Made by a program: the position numbers and the translations under genes
Shown: positions 8,382-17,707 of the stretch, in pieces
Numbering within the stretch: the stretch's first letter is position 1
Layout: each line of letters opens with the position of its first letter
Assembly (NCBI GenBank): GCA_946480085.1
Contig: CAMLHZ010000001.1
Span: 496,001-560,000 of the forward strand
Direction: 5' to 3'
DNA: 64,000 nucleotides
Source: an uncultured Flavobacteriales bacterium
Lineage (GTDB): Bacteria; Bacteroidota; Bacteroidia; Flavobacteriales; Crocinitomicaceae
The notes under the pieces: generated by a model
Told to the model about the DNA's origin: nothing
The model's database searches: none
The model's input: the letters and a program-made list of their open reading frames with translations, nothing else

Positions 8382-9257
8382 ATGTCTCACAAAAGCGCGT
8401 TCGTAAATATTGTAGGAAGTCCAAATGTTGGGAAGTCTACGCTTATGAATTGTTTGGTGGGCGAGAAGCTTTCTATCGTTACTTCAAAGGCACAAACTAC
8501 CCGTCATCGAATTCATGGTTTAGTAAATGCAGACGATTATCAGATCGTGTTTTCAGACACTCCCGGAGTGGTAAATGCATCTTACAAATTGCATGAAGCA
8601 ATGATGAGCTATGTGGAAAGTTCATTTAAGGATGCGGATATCTTGTTGTTTATCACGGATATGCATGAGACCGAAATGAATCACAAGGAAACGTTGGAGC
8701 GTATTCAACGATTGAATATTCCGGTTCTTCTAATCATCAACAAGATAGATTTGGGCGACCAGGATAAAGTAATTGCAAGAAGAGAATATTGGCAGGAAAG
8801 ACTTCCGAAAGCGGAGATTCATCCAATTTCAGCATTGCATAATTTTAATGTAGAACCTATTTGGCAACGCATTTTGGAGTTGTCGCCAGAAGGTCCTGCT
8901 TACTTCGACAAAGAAGAATTATCCGACAGACCAGTGCGTTTCTTCGTTTCAGAAATGATTCGTGAAAAGATCTTTTTGCATTGTGATAAGGAAGTTCCAT
9001 ATGCTTGTCAGGTAGAAATTGAAGAATACAAAGAATCAGAAACCATTACGCATATCAGAGCACTGATTGTGGTGGAACGTGATTCTCAAAAAGGAATTCT
9101 GATTGGTAAAAAAGGTGAGATGCTAAAACGTATCGGACGAGACTCACGTCTGGATATTGAGGCTTTTATCGGTCAGAAGGTGTTTCTGGAAACGTTTGTG
9201 AAAGTCGATAAAGACTGGCGCGCAAGCGAACAGAAACTGAAGAAATACGGTTATTAA
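8382..9257 (+). CDS. era: GTPase Era
   Basis: 291 residues, normal for Era. The G domain shows the P-loop GSPNVGKST, switch I region TRHRIHG, DTPG, and the specificity motif NKID. A KH RNA-binding domain follows at the C-terminus (GILIGKKGEMLKRIGRDSR). Era binds the 3' end of 16S rRNA during 30S assembly. I chose ATG 8382 because an upstream in-frame TTG at 8364 falls inside the promoter -7 box. It is followed by der, a second ribosome-assembly GTPase. Confidence 0.96.
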   Translation: MSHKSAFVNIVGSPNVGKSTLMNCLVGEKLSIVTSKAQTTRHRIHGLVNADDYQIVFSDTPGVVNASYKLHEAMMSYVESSFKDADILLFITDMHETEMNHKETLERIQRLNIPVLLIINKIDLGDQDKVIARREYWQERLPKAEIHPISALHNFNVEPIWQRILELSPEGPAYFDKEELSDRPVRFFVSEMIREKIFLHCDKEVPYACQVEIEEYKESETITHIRALIVVERDSQKGILIGKKGEMLKRIGRDSRLDIEAFIGQKVFLETFVKVDKDWRASEQKLKKYGY

Positions 9258-9259
9258 AG

Positions 9260-9334
9260 AATGACTAATTACAGGTTATCAATTACAAATGAATTCTTGT
9301 GCGATTCTAAATTTGTAATTTGTCATTAGTAATT
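9260..9334. repeat. AT-rich inverted repeat between era and der
   Basis: A perfect 10-bp inverted pair, aattacaaat (9281) and atttgtaatt (9311), sits within a looser palindrome built of TGACTAATTAC-like words. Similar TTATCAATT words flank the four-helix-bundle gene near 21.3 and 21.8 kb, so this may be a dispersed family. Confidence 0.5.
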
Positions 9335-9381
9335 CGCAAATAGTTAAAGTAGTGCTGTGAAGTACGTCAAATTAGAGAAAA

Positions 9382-10692
9382 ATGGGAAATATTATTGCCA
9401 TCGTGGGCCGACCGAATGTCGGAAAATCAACATTGTTTAATCGTTTAACCGAATCAACTCGTGCAATTGTAAAAGAGGTGAGTGGTGTAACACGCGATCG
9501 AATTTATGGTCGTGGAGAATGGAACGGAATTCCTTTTTCAGTAATTGATACCGGAGGATACGTTCATGGTTCAGATGATGTTTTCGAAGGAGAGATCCGC
9601 AAACAAGTTGAAATTGCAATAGAAGAAGCAACAGTGATCTTATTCGTTGTTGATGTTACAACCGGAATCGTTGACTTAGACGAAACCGTTGCAGGACTTC
9701 TTCGCAAAACAAAAAAGAAAGTTTTAGTAATAGGTAATAAGGTAGACAGTAACGATCGCGTTGGTCTTTCTTCCGAATTTTGGTCGTTTGGTTTAGGCGA
9801 AGTATTCGATCTTTCTGCTGCGAACGGTCACGGAACCGGAGATATTCTTGACGAATGTGTGAAGAATTTCGAGAAAGAAGATCCACGCGGTGAGGAAGAA
9901 GAAGGTTTACCGAGAATTGCTGTGGTTGGAAAACCAAACGTTGGAAAATCATCATTGATCAATGCGCTTACCGGTACAGAAAGAAATATTGTAACAAATA
10001 TTTCAGGAACAACCAGAGATTCTATCAATACACGCTATAATGCTTTTGGTTTCGATTTTATGTTGATCGATACCGCTGGAATCAGAAAGAAAAGTAAAGT
10101 AACCGAGGATATTGAATACTATTCGGTTTTACGTTCGGTAAGAACAATTGAAAGTGCGGACGTTTGTATCTTCATGCTGGATGCAACTGAAGGAATTCAA
10201 AAACAAGATCTAACCATTTTCTACATGGCTGAGAAGAATCACAAAGGAGTGATTGTTTTGGTCAATAAATGGGATTTGGTGGAGAAGGATACCATGACTG
10301 CAACGGAATACGAAGAAAAATTGAGAGCACAATTGGCTCCGTTCAACGATGTTCCGATCATCTTTACTTCGGTTCTTACAAAACAACGTATTCATAAAGC
10401 GCTTGAGCGAGCAATGGATGTGTATCAGAATCGCGTTCGCAAGATCAGCACTTCGGAGTTGAATGATGTTTTATTACCGATTATTGATAGTAATCCACCA
10501 CCATCTTTGAAAGGGAAATATGTGAAGATCAAGTATGTTCAACAACTTCCGACTCATGCTCCGGCGTTTGCGTTCTTCTGTAACTTACCGCAGTATGTAC
10601 CAGATTCATACAAGCGATTCCTGGAAAACAGAATTCGTGGCTTGTACAACTTTGAAGGTGTTCCAATCAGAATTTTCTTTAGAAAGAAATAA
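9382..10692 (+). CDS. der: GTPase Der (EngA)
   Basis: 436 residues with the two tandem G domains that define Der: [14 protein letters not shown] near residue 9 with DTGGY and NKVD, and [14 protein letters not shown] near 183 with DTAGI and NKWD. The C-terminal KH-like domain runs from about 350 to the end. Der is needed for 50S subunit maturation. It lies 124 bases after era, separated by an AT-rich palindrome. Confidence 0.96.
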   Translation: MGNIIAIVGRPNVGKSTLFNRLTESTRAIVKEVSGVTRDRIYGRGEWNGIPFSVIDTGGYVHGSDDVFEGEIRKQVEIAIEEATVILFVVDVTTGIVDLDETVAGLLRKTKKKVLVIGNKVDSNDRVGLSSEFWSFGLGEVFDLSAANGHGTGDILDECVKNFEKEDPRGEEEEGLPRIAVVGKPNVGKSSLINALTGTERNIVTNISGTTRDSINTRYNAFGFDFMLIDTAGIRKKSKVTEDIEYYSVLRSVRTIESADVCIFMLDATEGIQKQDLTIFYMAEKNHKGVIVLVNKWDLVEKDTMTATEYEEKLRAQLAPFNDVPIIFTSVLTKQRIHKALERAMDVYQNRVRKISTSELNDVLLPIIDSNPPPSLKGKYVKIKYVQQLPTHAPAFAFFCNLPQYVPDSYKRFLENRIRGLYNFEGVPIRIFFRKK

Positions 10693-10710
10693 GAGAATAT
10701 TCAAAGGTGA

Positions 10711-10833
10711 CTTCGAGAACCTCAGTCATCTTTGAACCGTTTGAACATAAAAAATCCCCGGTCACTGAGGTTCTCGAAGTGCCGGGGATTTTTTTATAAA
10801 ACCGAAGCTGGCTGAGGCTCTCGAAGCCAGCTT
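10711..10833. repeat. TCGA-family palindromes and bidirectional terminator
   Basis: Three nested signals between the convergent der and the T9SS gene. There is a 17-bp perfect inverted pair, acttcgagaacctcagt (10711) and actgaggttctcgaagt (10764). A GC-rich hairpin (aatccccgg/ccggggatt, 10753-10790) flanked by A and T runs acts as a terminator on both strands. A third hairpin has a 9-bp stem (aagctggct/agccagctt, 10805-10833). The core words match other palindromes in this window. Confidence 0.75.
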
Positions 10834-10844
10834 ATTTAAACTTC

Positions 10845-13800
10845 CTAGTAGATAATGTTGATATGACCATCAAAGTCATACTTCGCATCGTTCTTGATAT
10901 CTTTCACTCTGATTGTCCAGATGTAAGTTCCTTGTTGAACCACTTTTCCGTGGTAAGTTCCATCCCATTTTCCTTTCGGGTCAAAACTTTCAAAGACAAC
11001 TTCTCCCCAACGGTTCATGATACGCAACTCAAAGCTCGACATATCGATTCCGTCTACGTAAACAAACCACTGCTGGTTATTCTCATCGCCATCAGGAGTA
11101 AATGTGTTTGGAGCGTACAGGATAACATCGCTTTCCACCTCAATAGTTTGTGTGATTTCGTCTACACAACCGTGTTGGTTAGTTACCATCAATGTTACCA
11201 AATACTGAGCAGCTGTTCCTTCCGGATAGTCAATTTGTTGATTTTCCATTGTAGAACTTGCAGGTGTTGCTCCCGGCATCGACCATTGGTAAGAAACCAC
11301 ATCTGATGAACTGCTGTTGATTAGCGTAACGTGTGTTTCAAACATCGTAGTTGGATTCGGTGTTGCAAGGAAACCAGCTGTTGGAATATCGTACACCTGA
11401 ATCATGTTATTGTAAGTATTTGTATAAACACAACCACTGTCTGAGAGAATAGTAACTGTTACATTGTAATTCCCTGGATCTGTATATGTGTGCGAGAATC
11501 CAGCTAATCCGGCAACTGTGAAAGGAGGTGTTCCATCACCGTAATCAACCGTAGTTTGAATTACTGCTGCATTAGGTGTGCTGTTATTCGTAAAGTTTAC
11601 AGCGTGCGGATAACAACCGTCAGCGTCGTCCGGAGAAACAGAAATATTTACCGGTTGCGGAACTGTTAAGATTACACAAGCCGTATCTGGCACTGATCCA
11701 CAAGCTTCACTTAAGATTACACAGTATTGTGTTGTAACATTCGGGCTAACTGTAAACGGAACTCCTGTTCCAACAACAGCCATGTTAGCAACCCAAGTGA
11801 ATGTGTATGGAGTTGAACCTCCTGTACCGGTTGCGTTTAATGGTGTTTGATCACCAACACAAACTACATCATCATTGGTAATAGTTGGAATCTGTAATGC
11901 AGGTGGCTCAGTTATAGTAAAAAGAACCTGACCAGTACATCCTGTTGAGTTGAATACATCAACCGTATAACTTCCTGCAGGTAAATTCGGAATTGTAAAT
12001 GGAGAAGCCGGAAGTGGAGTACTTGGTCCACCATTCAACTGGTAATCTGTTGCATTCTGATAAGTGATTACAGCAGAACCGTTTGGCATTCCATGACAGT
12101 TTACGTTTGTTGGAACCGCAGTTACAATTGTATTGAGTTCTGTTACCGTAATATCTGCTTGTGAAGTACAACCATTCGAATCAATTGAATATGTATAGAT
12201 TCCCGGGTTCATTGTTACAGGATCGTAAGGCATTGTTACAGCTGCACCTGTTGGTCCAGACCATGTCCCGTTTGGTGAAGCCCCAGGTCCAAGTAACGGG
12301 AACAAGTCTTGAGGCGCGGCCATTGAACAAATGGAAAGTGTATTGTCAACTCCAGGGTTTGCGGAAGCTGAAATAGTAACATTTACTTGATCTGTTGTTA
12401 CACAAAGTGGATGTCCGGTTGGGAAAACCGTTAACGTCAACGTTGTTGCAGTAGAAATATTATTGGTGAACGGATCATTGATATTTGGATTCGTAACGTT
12501 CGCAGCTGGAGTCCATGCAAATTGAAGATCGCCTAAACAGTTTCCAACAAAATTGTGAACCGTAGTTGAAGGCTGCGCCGCTCCACCGTCCGCGAAAATG
12601 ACAGTTCCTGATGGATCAACAACTTCGTATGAACATTCGTTAAGAAATGCTCCTGCTCCGTCAAATTGAACCGTAAATGGCTGTCCGTTTGTAACAGGGA
12701 AGAACACCGTATTATCTGTTCCGAAGTTGATGGTATAAGATGTGGTAACACCATTAACAGTAACTAGAATATTGTTTCCATTCCAGCCATCGCCCCAGCT
12801 ATCATTGAGATTAAGCGAGTAGTTACAATCTAATGAACCGCCACTAACGGATCCCTCCAATTGAACTTGTTCACCGTTACAAATCGTAATGTCTGGACCA
12901 GCATCAGCTTGAGGATTATCATTTACAGAAACCGATACATCTTGTGAATGCACACATCCGAAATCATCCAAAACGGTATAAACGTAAGTGTATGTTCCGG
13001 CTGCAGTTGGATTCACGTTCAATACATCTCCATTTGGAGAAACGGTTGCATAAATCGCTGGCATGTTCCAGTAAGAAGAATCAGAGTTCAAACCGATACT
13101 AGGTTCAAATGTGGTAACCGGAGGATAAAGAGATGGATCCAGGTTGATATCAAAAGAGAAAAGTGTTCCATCATCCGCCGCCCAGTTGTCAATTACTGTA
13201 AGTGTCCAAATTCCGTTTAACGGACAACCAACTAAATTGTCGAAAGGTTGAATTGGTTCATAATCTCCAGCTGGAATTGTTCCTCCAAATCCGCTGTTGT
13301 CAACCCATTCTACCCAAGTCTCAGTTGCCATCGGTGTGAAACAATACGTATATGGAACTCCCTGAGTTGTAGGATCAGAACAGTCCACATTATCCAATGG
13401 ATTTGGTTCCCCAATTTGAGTTCCACCTCCACCTTGCTGGTGTAAGATTTGCGTTTGTCCATTCGGACATTGAACGATCACTACAATATCACCCATGAAG
13501 GAGTGCTCCAAATCAATACAGAAGCTTTCTACATCTGCTACACTTTGGATTGTTGATCCTGCAGCAAATCCTGTTTGCATAATTTCAACATCCTGAGAAA
13601 CTCCTAATAAAGTATCTGGCAAACAACCGTCATCAATAGTTTGTGATCCAGGGAAACCATCCCATAGAACCGGATACAATTCAGGAGTTGCGGTAAACGC
13701 TACCGATTCACCCAAACAAAGTGTTGTATCATCCGGCCAGTTAACAAAATCGGGAATGGTTGCTACGAAAACCTGTAAGTCGATGAGGTTGGTATTTCCA

Positions 13801-14513
13801 CAGCCATTATCATCAGTCAAAAAGAGCTGAACTAAATATTGTCCTGGAGTATCCCACGTATGAGAAACGTTCATTCCAGTTGCGGAACTTCCGTCCATGA
13901 AATCCCATTCGTAGTTGGTAATGTTGAATCCAGGTGCTGCGAAAGATCCGTTTCCAGTAAAACTCACAGATTCACCAATACAAACGCGTGTACTGTCTAA
14001 TGTTTCACCATTTGTAATGGTCCCGGCAGCCGTTGGTGTAGCACAAGGTGTTTCACAAGTTGCACTTGCAGTGAACATTCCCGTTCCGATACTGTTTGAT
14101 CTGAAGCGGATAGTTAAACAACCTGTTGGATTCAAAGCCGTAGCTTGAATAATAACCCCTTGTAATTGATTTCCTGTGTACGTTCCCAATGTTGGAGCTG
14201 CTGTAGAGTTCCCATCGTAAACGTCCATGTAATCTACATTTGTAATGTTTGCAGCGGGATTATCATCTGTTGTACTCAACGCAAAAAGGTTGAAGACAAT
14301 GTTCATGATATCTCCAGGAGTATCCGGACAAATGGTTATGGTAATGTTCTCACCATTCCCGTATCCTGAACCACCTTGCCCGCCAGAATCGATAATGAAA
14401 CCGTTACAGGTAGAGATTGTGGTGTTATTGTTCGCTGGAACAACATTAATTGGCGTTTGAGCAAGGGAATACAATCCAACCAAACAGCTAAAAAGTAATG
14501 CAAAAATTCTCAT
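10845..14513 (-). CDS. Large T9SS-secreted surface protein, multidomain
   Basis: 1222 residues. In order: signal peptide (about 1-18); a CUB-like N-terminal domain with YMDVYDGN and C-terminal TASATCETPC; a PKD domain (NYEWDFMDGSSATG, about 190-250); a segment like a proprotein-convertase P domain (DLEHSFMGDIVVIVQCPNG, NGIWTLTVIDNWAADDGTL); Ig/PKD-like repeats with DAGPDITIC; a SprB-like repeat (NVNCHGMPNGSA, LPAGSYTVDVFNSTGC); a second PKD (TVDYGDGTPPF); and a C-terminal type B (CHU_C) sorting domain with NTFTPDGDENN and NRWGEVVF. It should be exported by the type IX system and attached to the cell surface as an adhesin or gliding-related filament. It sits 1 base after the upstream small gene. 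Confidence 0.88.
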   Translation of the reverse strand: MRIFALLFSCLVGLYSLAQTPINVVPANNNTTISTCNGFIIDSGGQGGSGYGNGENITITICPDTPGDIMNIVFNLFALSTTDDNPAANITNVDYMDVYDGNSTAAPTLGTYTGNQLQGVIIQATALNPTGCLTIRFRSNSIGTGMFTASATCETPCATPTAAGTITNGETLDSTRVCIGESVSFTGNGSFAAPGFNITNYEWDFMDGSSATGMNVSHTWDTPGQYLVQLFLTDDNGCGNTNLIDLQVFVATIPDFVNWPDDTTLCLGESVAFTATPELYPVLWDGFPGSQTIDDGCLPDTLLGVSQDVEIMQTGFAAGSTIQSVADVESFCIDLEHSFMGDIVVIVQCPNGQTQILHQQGGGGTQIGEPNPLDNVDCSDPTTQGVPYTYCFTPMATETWVEWVDNSGFGGTIPAGDYEPIQPFDNLVGCPLNGIWTLTVIDNWAADDGTLFSFDINLDPSLYPPVTTFEPSIGLNSDSSYWNMPAIYATVSPNGDVLNVNPTAAGTYTYVYTVLDDFGCVHSQDVSVSVNDNPQADAGPDITICNGEQVQLEGSVSGGSLDCNYSLNLNDSWGDGWNGNNILVTVNGVTTSYTINFGTDNTVFFPVTNGQPFTVQFDGAGAFLNECSYEVVDPSGTVIFADGGAAQPSTTVHNFVGNCLGDLQFAWTPAANVTNPNINDPFTNNISTATTLTLTVFPTGHPLCVTTDQVNVTISASANPGVDNTLSICSMAAPQDLFPLLGPGASPNGTWSGPTGAAVTMPYDPVTMNPGIYTYSIDSNGCTSQADITVTELNTIVTAVPTNVNCHGMPNGSAVITYQNATDYQLNGGPSTPLPASPFTIPNLPAGSYTVDVFNSTGCTGQVLFTITEPPALQIPTITNDDVVCVGDQTPLNATGTGGSTPYTFTWVANMAVVGTGVPFTVSPNVTTQYCVILSEACGSVPDTACVILTVPQPVNISVSPDDADGCYPHAVNFTNNSTPNAAVIQTTVDYGDGTPPFTVAGLAGFSHTYTDPGNYNVTVTILSDSGCVYTNTYNNMIQVYDIPTAGFLATPNPTTMFETHVTLINSSSSDVVSYQWSMPGATPASSTMENQQIDYPEGTAAQYLVTLMVTNQHGCVDEITQTIEVESDVILYAPNTFTPDGDENNQQWFVYVDGIDMSSFELRIMNRWGEVVFESFDPKGKWDGTYHGKVVQQGTYIWTIRVKDIKNDAKYDFDGHINIIY

Positions 14514-14514
14514 C

Positions 14515-14922
14515 TTATTTGGTATTTAGACTGCTTGTTTTAAATGCTTTGGAAATTTCAGGAGTGCTGTAAACCACAAGTATAGTCTTATCACTCAGTT
14601 CGAAGTATTGACGTTCTGTTTTGGAGATCTGAATGCCATAACTAAACAAATTGAATGCAGTTGTACCAATTGTACTTTCTACGCTGGAAGGAATAGAATG
14701 CGATTTCACGACTTTCTTTTTCTCTTCTTTCGTTAGTTGTGTTTTGTTCATCACAACATAACTGCTATCCAGTTCAAACAACATGTAGTTGTATGCGTTT
14801 TTGTTATAGGTATAAGCCTTGTTTACCGCCTCACCTTTGTTGGTAATAAGTCGTTGATCAACGTTTTGAGCGTAGCACTGCAATGTGGAGAGTGTCAATG
14901 CCAGAATCACTAGTTTTTTCAT
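14515..14922 (-). CDS. Small secreted protein of unknown function
   Basis: 135 residues from the ATG at 14922, which begins a signal peptide (MKKLVILALTLSTLQCYAQ); an alternative start 7 codons earlier adds nothing signal-like. The mature part is Lys/Ser/Thr rich with no motif I recognise. Only one base separates its stop from the start of the large T9SS protein gene, so the two are probably cotranscribed and may act together. Confidence 0.6.
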   Translation of the reverse strand: MKKLVILALTLSTLQCYAQNVDQRLITNKGEAVNKAYTYNKNAYNYMLFELDSSYVVMNKTQLTKEEKKKVVKSHSIPSSVESTIGTTAFNLFSYGIQISKTERQYFELSDKTILVVYSTPEISKAFKTSSLNTK

Positions 14923-15054
14923 GAATTCAGTTCGTTTAAACAAAAATGTAGTAGAGGGGCGCTTAGTAGTGTGAAATTCATCACATGTGTAGAACGCACA
15001 AATTCTTTTTTTGGTTGCCCCATAAATCGCTTTTGTGAAAATATTAACGCATTA

Positions 15055-15093
15055 AAAATGAAAAGGGGCTGATTTCCTGAGAAACCAACCCCT
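15055..15093 (-). terminator. Intrinsic terminator after the 15125-15703 gene
   Basis: On the minus strand a 13-bp stem, with G-T wobbles and a TCAG loop, is followed by TTTTCATTTTT. It ends the coiled-coil protein transcript and separates it from the T9SS pair. Confidence 0.7.
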
Positions 15094-15124
15094 AGTCGTC
15101 TGTGAACTGACCAACCTAACCTAC

Positions 15125-15703
15125 CTAAACTACTTCTTCAATTTCTTCATCCAACAGCACGAAGAACTCATAAACGTCTTCTTTAAGTGCTACTGACTGT
15201 TCTTTTTCCAAATCTCGTTTTGCATAAAGTGCCTGGAGTTTTGCAGAGTCATAAGCGAACTCTATAGAATCTCCTTTTCGTAAATCTCGACGAACTTCAC
15301 GTTTAGCTACTCGCAAATCTTTTTTAGCTTGACATTTTTCTTTGTCCTGAGCTTTAATGGCTGTCCATTGATCGGCTGCTAAATCTCGGTGGTCAATACG
15401 CAAGTATCTTTTATCCCTGCGTAAATCCGCCTTAGCCTTCCGAATCTCCTTCTTGCTCATGTGTTTCTCAATTGTCAAACCAGCTTTTTTGTTTTTCTTG
15501 AACTCAGCTTTGTGGAACACAATACGTTCTCTGTCTTTTTGAATGTTGGACATAGAACGTTTCATGTCTTTGTACTCTTTACGATTTGCCAAACGGTGTT
15601 CTTCGATTTTCTTATCTCCGTCACCTGCAAACGCAAACTGAGTTGCAATTGTACTTGTACCGATCATCCCGACCAAAAACAAGTTTTTCAATGTTGCTTT
15701 CAT
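15125..15703 (-). CDS. Secreted Lys/Arg/Glu-rich helical protein
   Basis: 192 residues. The signal peptide ends near FAFA/GDG. The rest is almost all charged and helical (KKEIRKAKADLRRDKRYL, KKDLRVAKREVRRDLRKG), compatible with a coiled coil, and ends in an acidic tail EEIEEVV. No family recognised. It has its own terminator downstream. Confidence 0.6.
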   Translation of the reverse strand: MKATLKNLFLVGMIGTSTIATQFAFAGDGDKKIEEHRLANRKEYKDMKRSMSNIQKDRERIVFHKAEFKKNKKAGLTIEKHMSKKEIRKAKADLRRDKRYLRIDHRDLAADQWTAIKAQDKEKCQAKKDLRVAKREVRRDLRKGDSIEFAYDSAKLQALYAKRDLEKEQSVALKEDVYEFFVLLDEEIEEVV

Positions 15704-15939
15704 AACATTTTATTTTTTTGGTTTGATTAGCAATAGGCAAGCGATGTGCCTCGAAGTTTTAAGAAAAGTTAAACAGCAGTGCTGTAGCGGGTTGCCGGAG
15801 GTTCGATTTCGTGCCAAAAAACCAGATTTTTTTCAAAATGAAAAACGGCACTCCAAAATGAATTGAAAATGACGATTCTGAACGTGCGAAATTGATATTC
15901 TCCATTATTTGGGCTTTCTTTGGTTCCTAAAATTGACCA

Positions 15940-16422
15940 ATGAAATCATCAACAGTAGTACTCAGCCTATTTTCCTTATTTATACTTTCTTCATGTGATT
16001 TCGATTATGTGCCTGAACGTAGATCGGAACATGAGAAAGAAATGGAGCGACAAGAATGGTCTGAGTCAGTTCCCAGTTCGAAGGAGAATGAAGAAAGTTT
16101 TCCTGAGTCAGTGGAAACTGTAACAGATGAGGAGGCTGAATTTCCCGGCGGACAGCAAGCGATGGCGCAATGGCTGCAAATGAATGTGAGTTATCCTGAG
16201 AAAGAATTGGATCAAGGAATTGGTGGAAGGGTTTATGTTCGATTTATTGTGGATACGAAAGGGAATATCAGAAATGTAACGGTTAGTCGTGGCGCATCTC
16301 CGGGATTAGATAAAGAGGCTGTTCGGGCTGTGAGAAGTATGCCGCGCTGGAAACCTGGAAAGAACAACGGAAAACCAGTGAATATGTGGTATAACTTACC
16401 GATTAAGTTTACACCGCAATAA
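15940..16422 (+). CDS. Lipoprotein with TonB C-terminal domain
   Basis: 160 residues. The N-terminus has a lipoprotein signal with lipobox LSSC (Cys near residue 19). A Glu/Ser-rich linker leads to a TonB-type C-terminal domain: EFPGGQQAMAQWL, YPEKELDQGIGGRVYVRFIVD, AVRAVRSMPRWKPGK and a final PIKF strand. Classical TonB is anchored by a transmembrane helix, whereas this one would be lipid-anchored. That suggests it does not couple to ExbBD in the usual way. Its stop abuts the stop of the convergent gene with no spacer. Confidence 0.8.
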   Translation: MKSSTVVLSLFSLFILSSCDFDYVPERRSEHEKEMERQEWSESVPSSKENEESFPESVETVTDEEAEFPGGQQAMAQWLQMNVSYPEKELDQGIGGRVYVRFIVDTKGNIRNVTVSRGASPGLDKEAVRAVRSMPRWKPGKNNGKPVNMWYNLPIKFTPQ

Positions 16423-16902
16423 TTACCAGCGCCATAAAGAATACCTCCCGAATCTTCTGTTTGGATCAATGATCTGTGCTCCTTTAATATAATTGGCTGC
16501 CAGAATCAGTAGGAAACTTGCAAGAGTTATATAGCCGAAAGTCCAATAAGAGGTGTCAGAGAAACTATTGATTCTTTGCGTAATTACTTTATTGTCAACA
16601 ATAAGTTGAACGAATTTATGAGATGATCTTCTCGCAAGTAAAGATGCAATATGAACACCAGCGATAAGTAGAACCGGCATATAACTCCATTTTTTCAGTT
16701 TACTGATTTTTGTTAGTACGGACTTTCTGGACAAATCAATTCTTGCCTGATCGATAACGCCGGCGCTATCCATTTTTTGAATACCAGATAATCTATGATT
16801 CAGCGAACTGTACTTGCTATTGTATATGACGAAATACGCTAAATGAAGTCCAACAAAGATTAATTGAAGTCTAAAATTGCTGTCTATTCTTGGATCTATC
16901 AT
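16423..16902 (-). CDS. Small membrane protein, member of a local three-copy family
   Basis: 159 residues with hydrophobic segments about 10-27, 75-92 and 122-140. The motif IYNSKYSSLNHRLSGIQ matches IYYSKYSACFHKLSSVEN and IFYGRYSACFHKLRSISN in two genes at 19455-19873 and 19944-20369, with the same order of helix, HKL motif, charged stretch, helices and a Gly/Arg-rich tail. Its start overlaps the methyltransferase stop (ATGA). Function unknown. Confidence 0.6.
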   Translation of the reverse strand: MIDPRIDSNFRLQLIFVGLHLAYFVIYNSKYSSLNHRLSGIQKMDSAGVIDQARIDLSRKSVLTKISKLKKWSYMPVLLIAGVHIASLLARRSSHKFVQLIVDNKVITQRINSFSDTSYWTFGYITLASFLLILAANYIKGAQIIDPNRRFGRYSLWRW

Positions 16903-17630
16903 TTTATTAGTCGACCGATTTTAAACAAAGTTGGAAAGATAATTTCAATTGTATCAAAGGCGGGAAGTTTTTCTTCAAATTCAATTAGAGGGTCAACACC
17001 GGTTTTGTCCTTGTAATGTTTAAGTCCCGACCAAGTTCCTAAGTAACCCAGCAATTGTTCTTTCGTCCAATGATATCTTGCTTCAAACTTCGGTACTTCC
17101 ATTTCTTCGAACGGAAAGGGAATGGTTCTGTACTCTTCGTCTATATAAACGCGTTCCGGATCCCAGTATTCCAGTAATTTCCCTTCGTAGAGTTCTTTAA
17201 CTAACCGATAAACTTCTTCATTGAGAATAACCGAATTGCCATATCCGAGAAGAACAATCAATCCATTGTTTCTTACAACGCGCTTTACTTCTGTATTGAA
17301 TTTCTCAAAGTCGAACCAATGAATGGCCTGTCCAACAGTAACACAGTCAAAATGACTATCAGGAAAGTTCGTTTCCTCCGCAATCTGCTGAGAATAGTTG
17401 ATCTTGGAATGAGAAACCGCATTTTTCAATTGATTTTCACTCAAATCAGTAGCTTCTACCTGCTGAAAAAGATTTACCAATTCCTTCGCTACCTGTCCGT
17501 TCCCAGTTGCACAATCCCAAACACGTTCGCGATTTTCTAGTATTGAATCCAGGAATTCAAACACTTCTTTTGGATAAGAAGGTCGAAACGCTGCATAGTT
17601 TGCTGAATTATGTGAGAAGTTGTCTTTCAT
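16899..17630 (-). CDS. Class I SAM-dependent methyltransferase
   Basis: 243 residues. The Rossmann-fold SAM site is visible: motif I VWDCATGNGQVAKEL (about 38-52), motif II acidic residue in VEATDLSENQL, and motif IV FDCVTVGQAIHWFD. The AFRPSYPKEVFEFL start and HWFD are typical of the Methyltransf_11 group found in small-molecule methyltransferases. Substrate unknown. Coupled by a 4-base overlap to the membrane protein downstream. Confidence 0.85.
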   Translation of the reverse strand: MKDNFSHNSANYAAFRPSYPKEVFEFLDSILENRERVWDCATGNGQVAKELVNLFQQVEATDLSENQLKNAVSHSKINYSQQIAEETNFPDSHFDCVTVGQAIHWFDFEKFNTEVKRVVRNNGLIVLLGYGNSVILNEEVYRLVKELYEGKLLEYWDPERVYIDEEYRTIPFPFEEMEVPKFEARYHWTKEQLLGYLGTWSGLKHYKDKTGVDPLIEFEEKLPAFDTIEIIFPTLFKIGRLIK

Positions 17631-17665
17631 TAATAAAGACGAAAGATAAACAGAGGAAAGAGGAA

Positions 17666-17684
17666 ACTTCGACTACGCTCAGTT
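17666..17684. repeat. TCGA-family repeat, half copy
   Basis: acttcgactacgctcagtt matches the arm of the dispersed palindromes elsewhere in the window. It lies between the methyltransferase start and the end of the next minus-strand gene. Confidence 0.6.
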
Positions 17685-17707
17685 AACTTTCAGTCTAAAA
17701 TTAATAA

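Noticed and set aside
10863..11306. Plus-strand frame opposite the large T9SS gene
   Set aside because: It mirrors the coding strand of a clear multidomain protein and lacks any recognisable feature.
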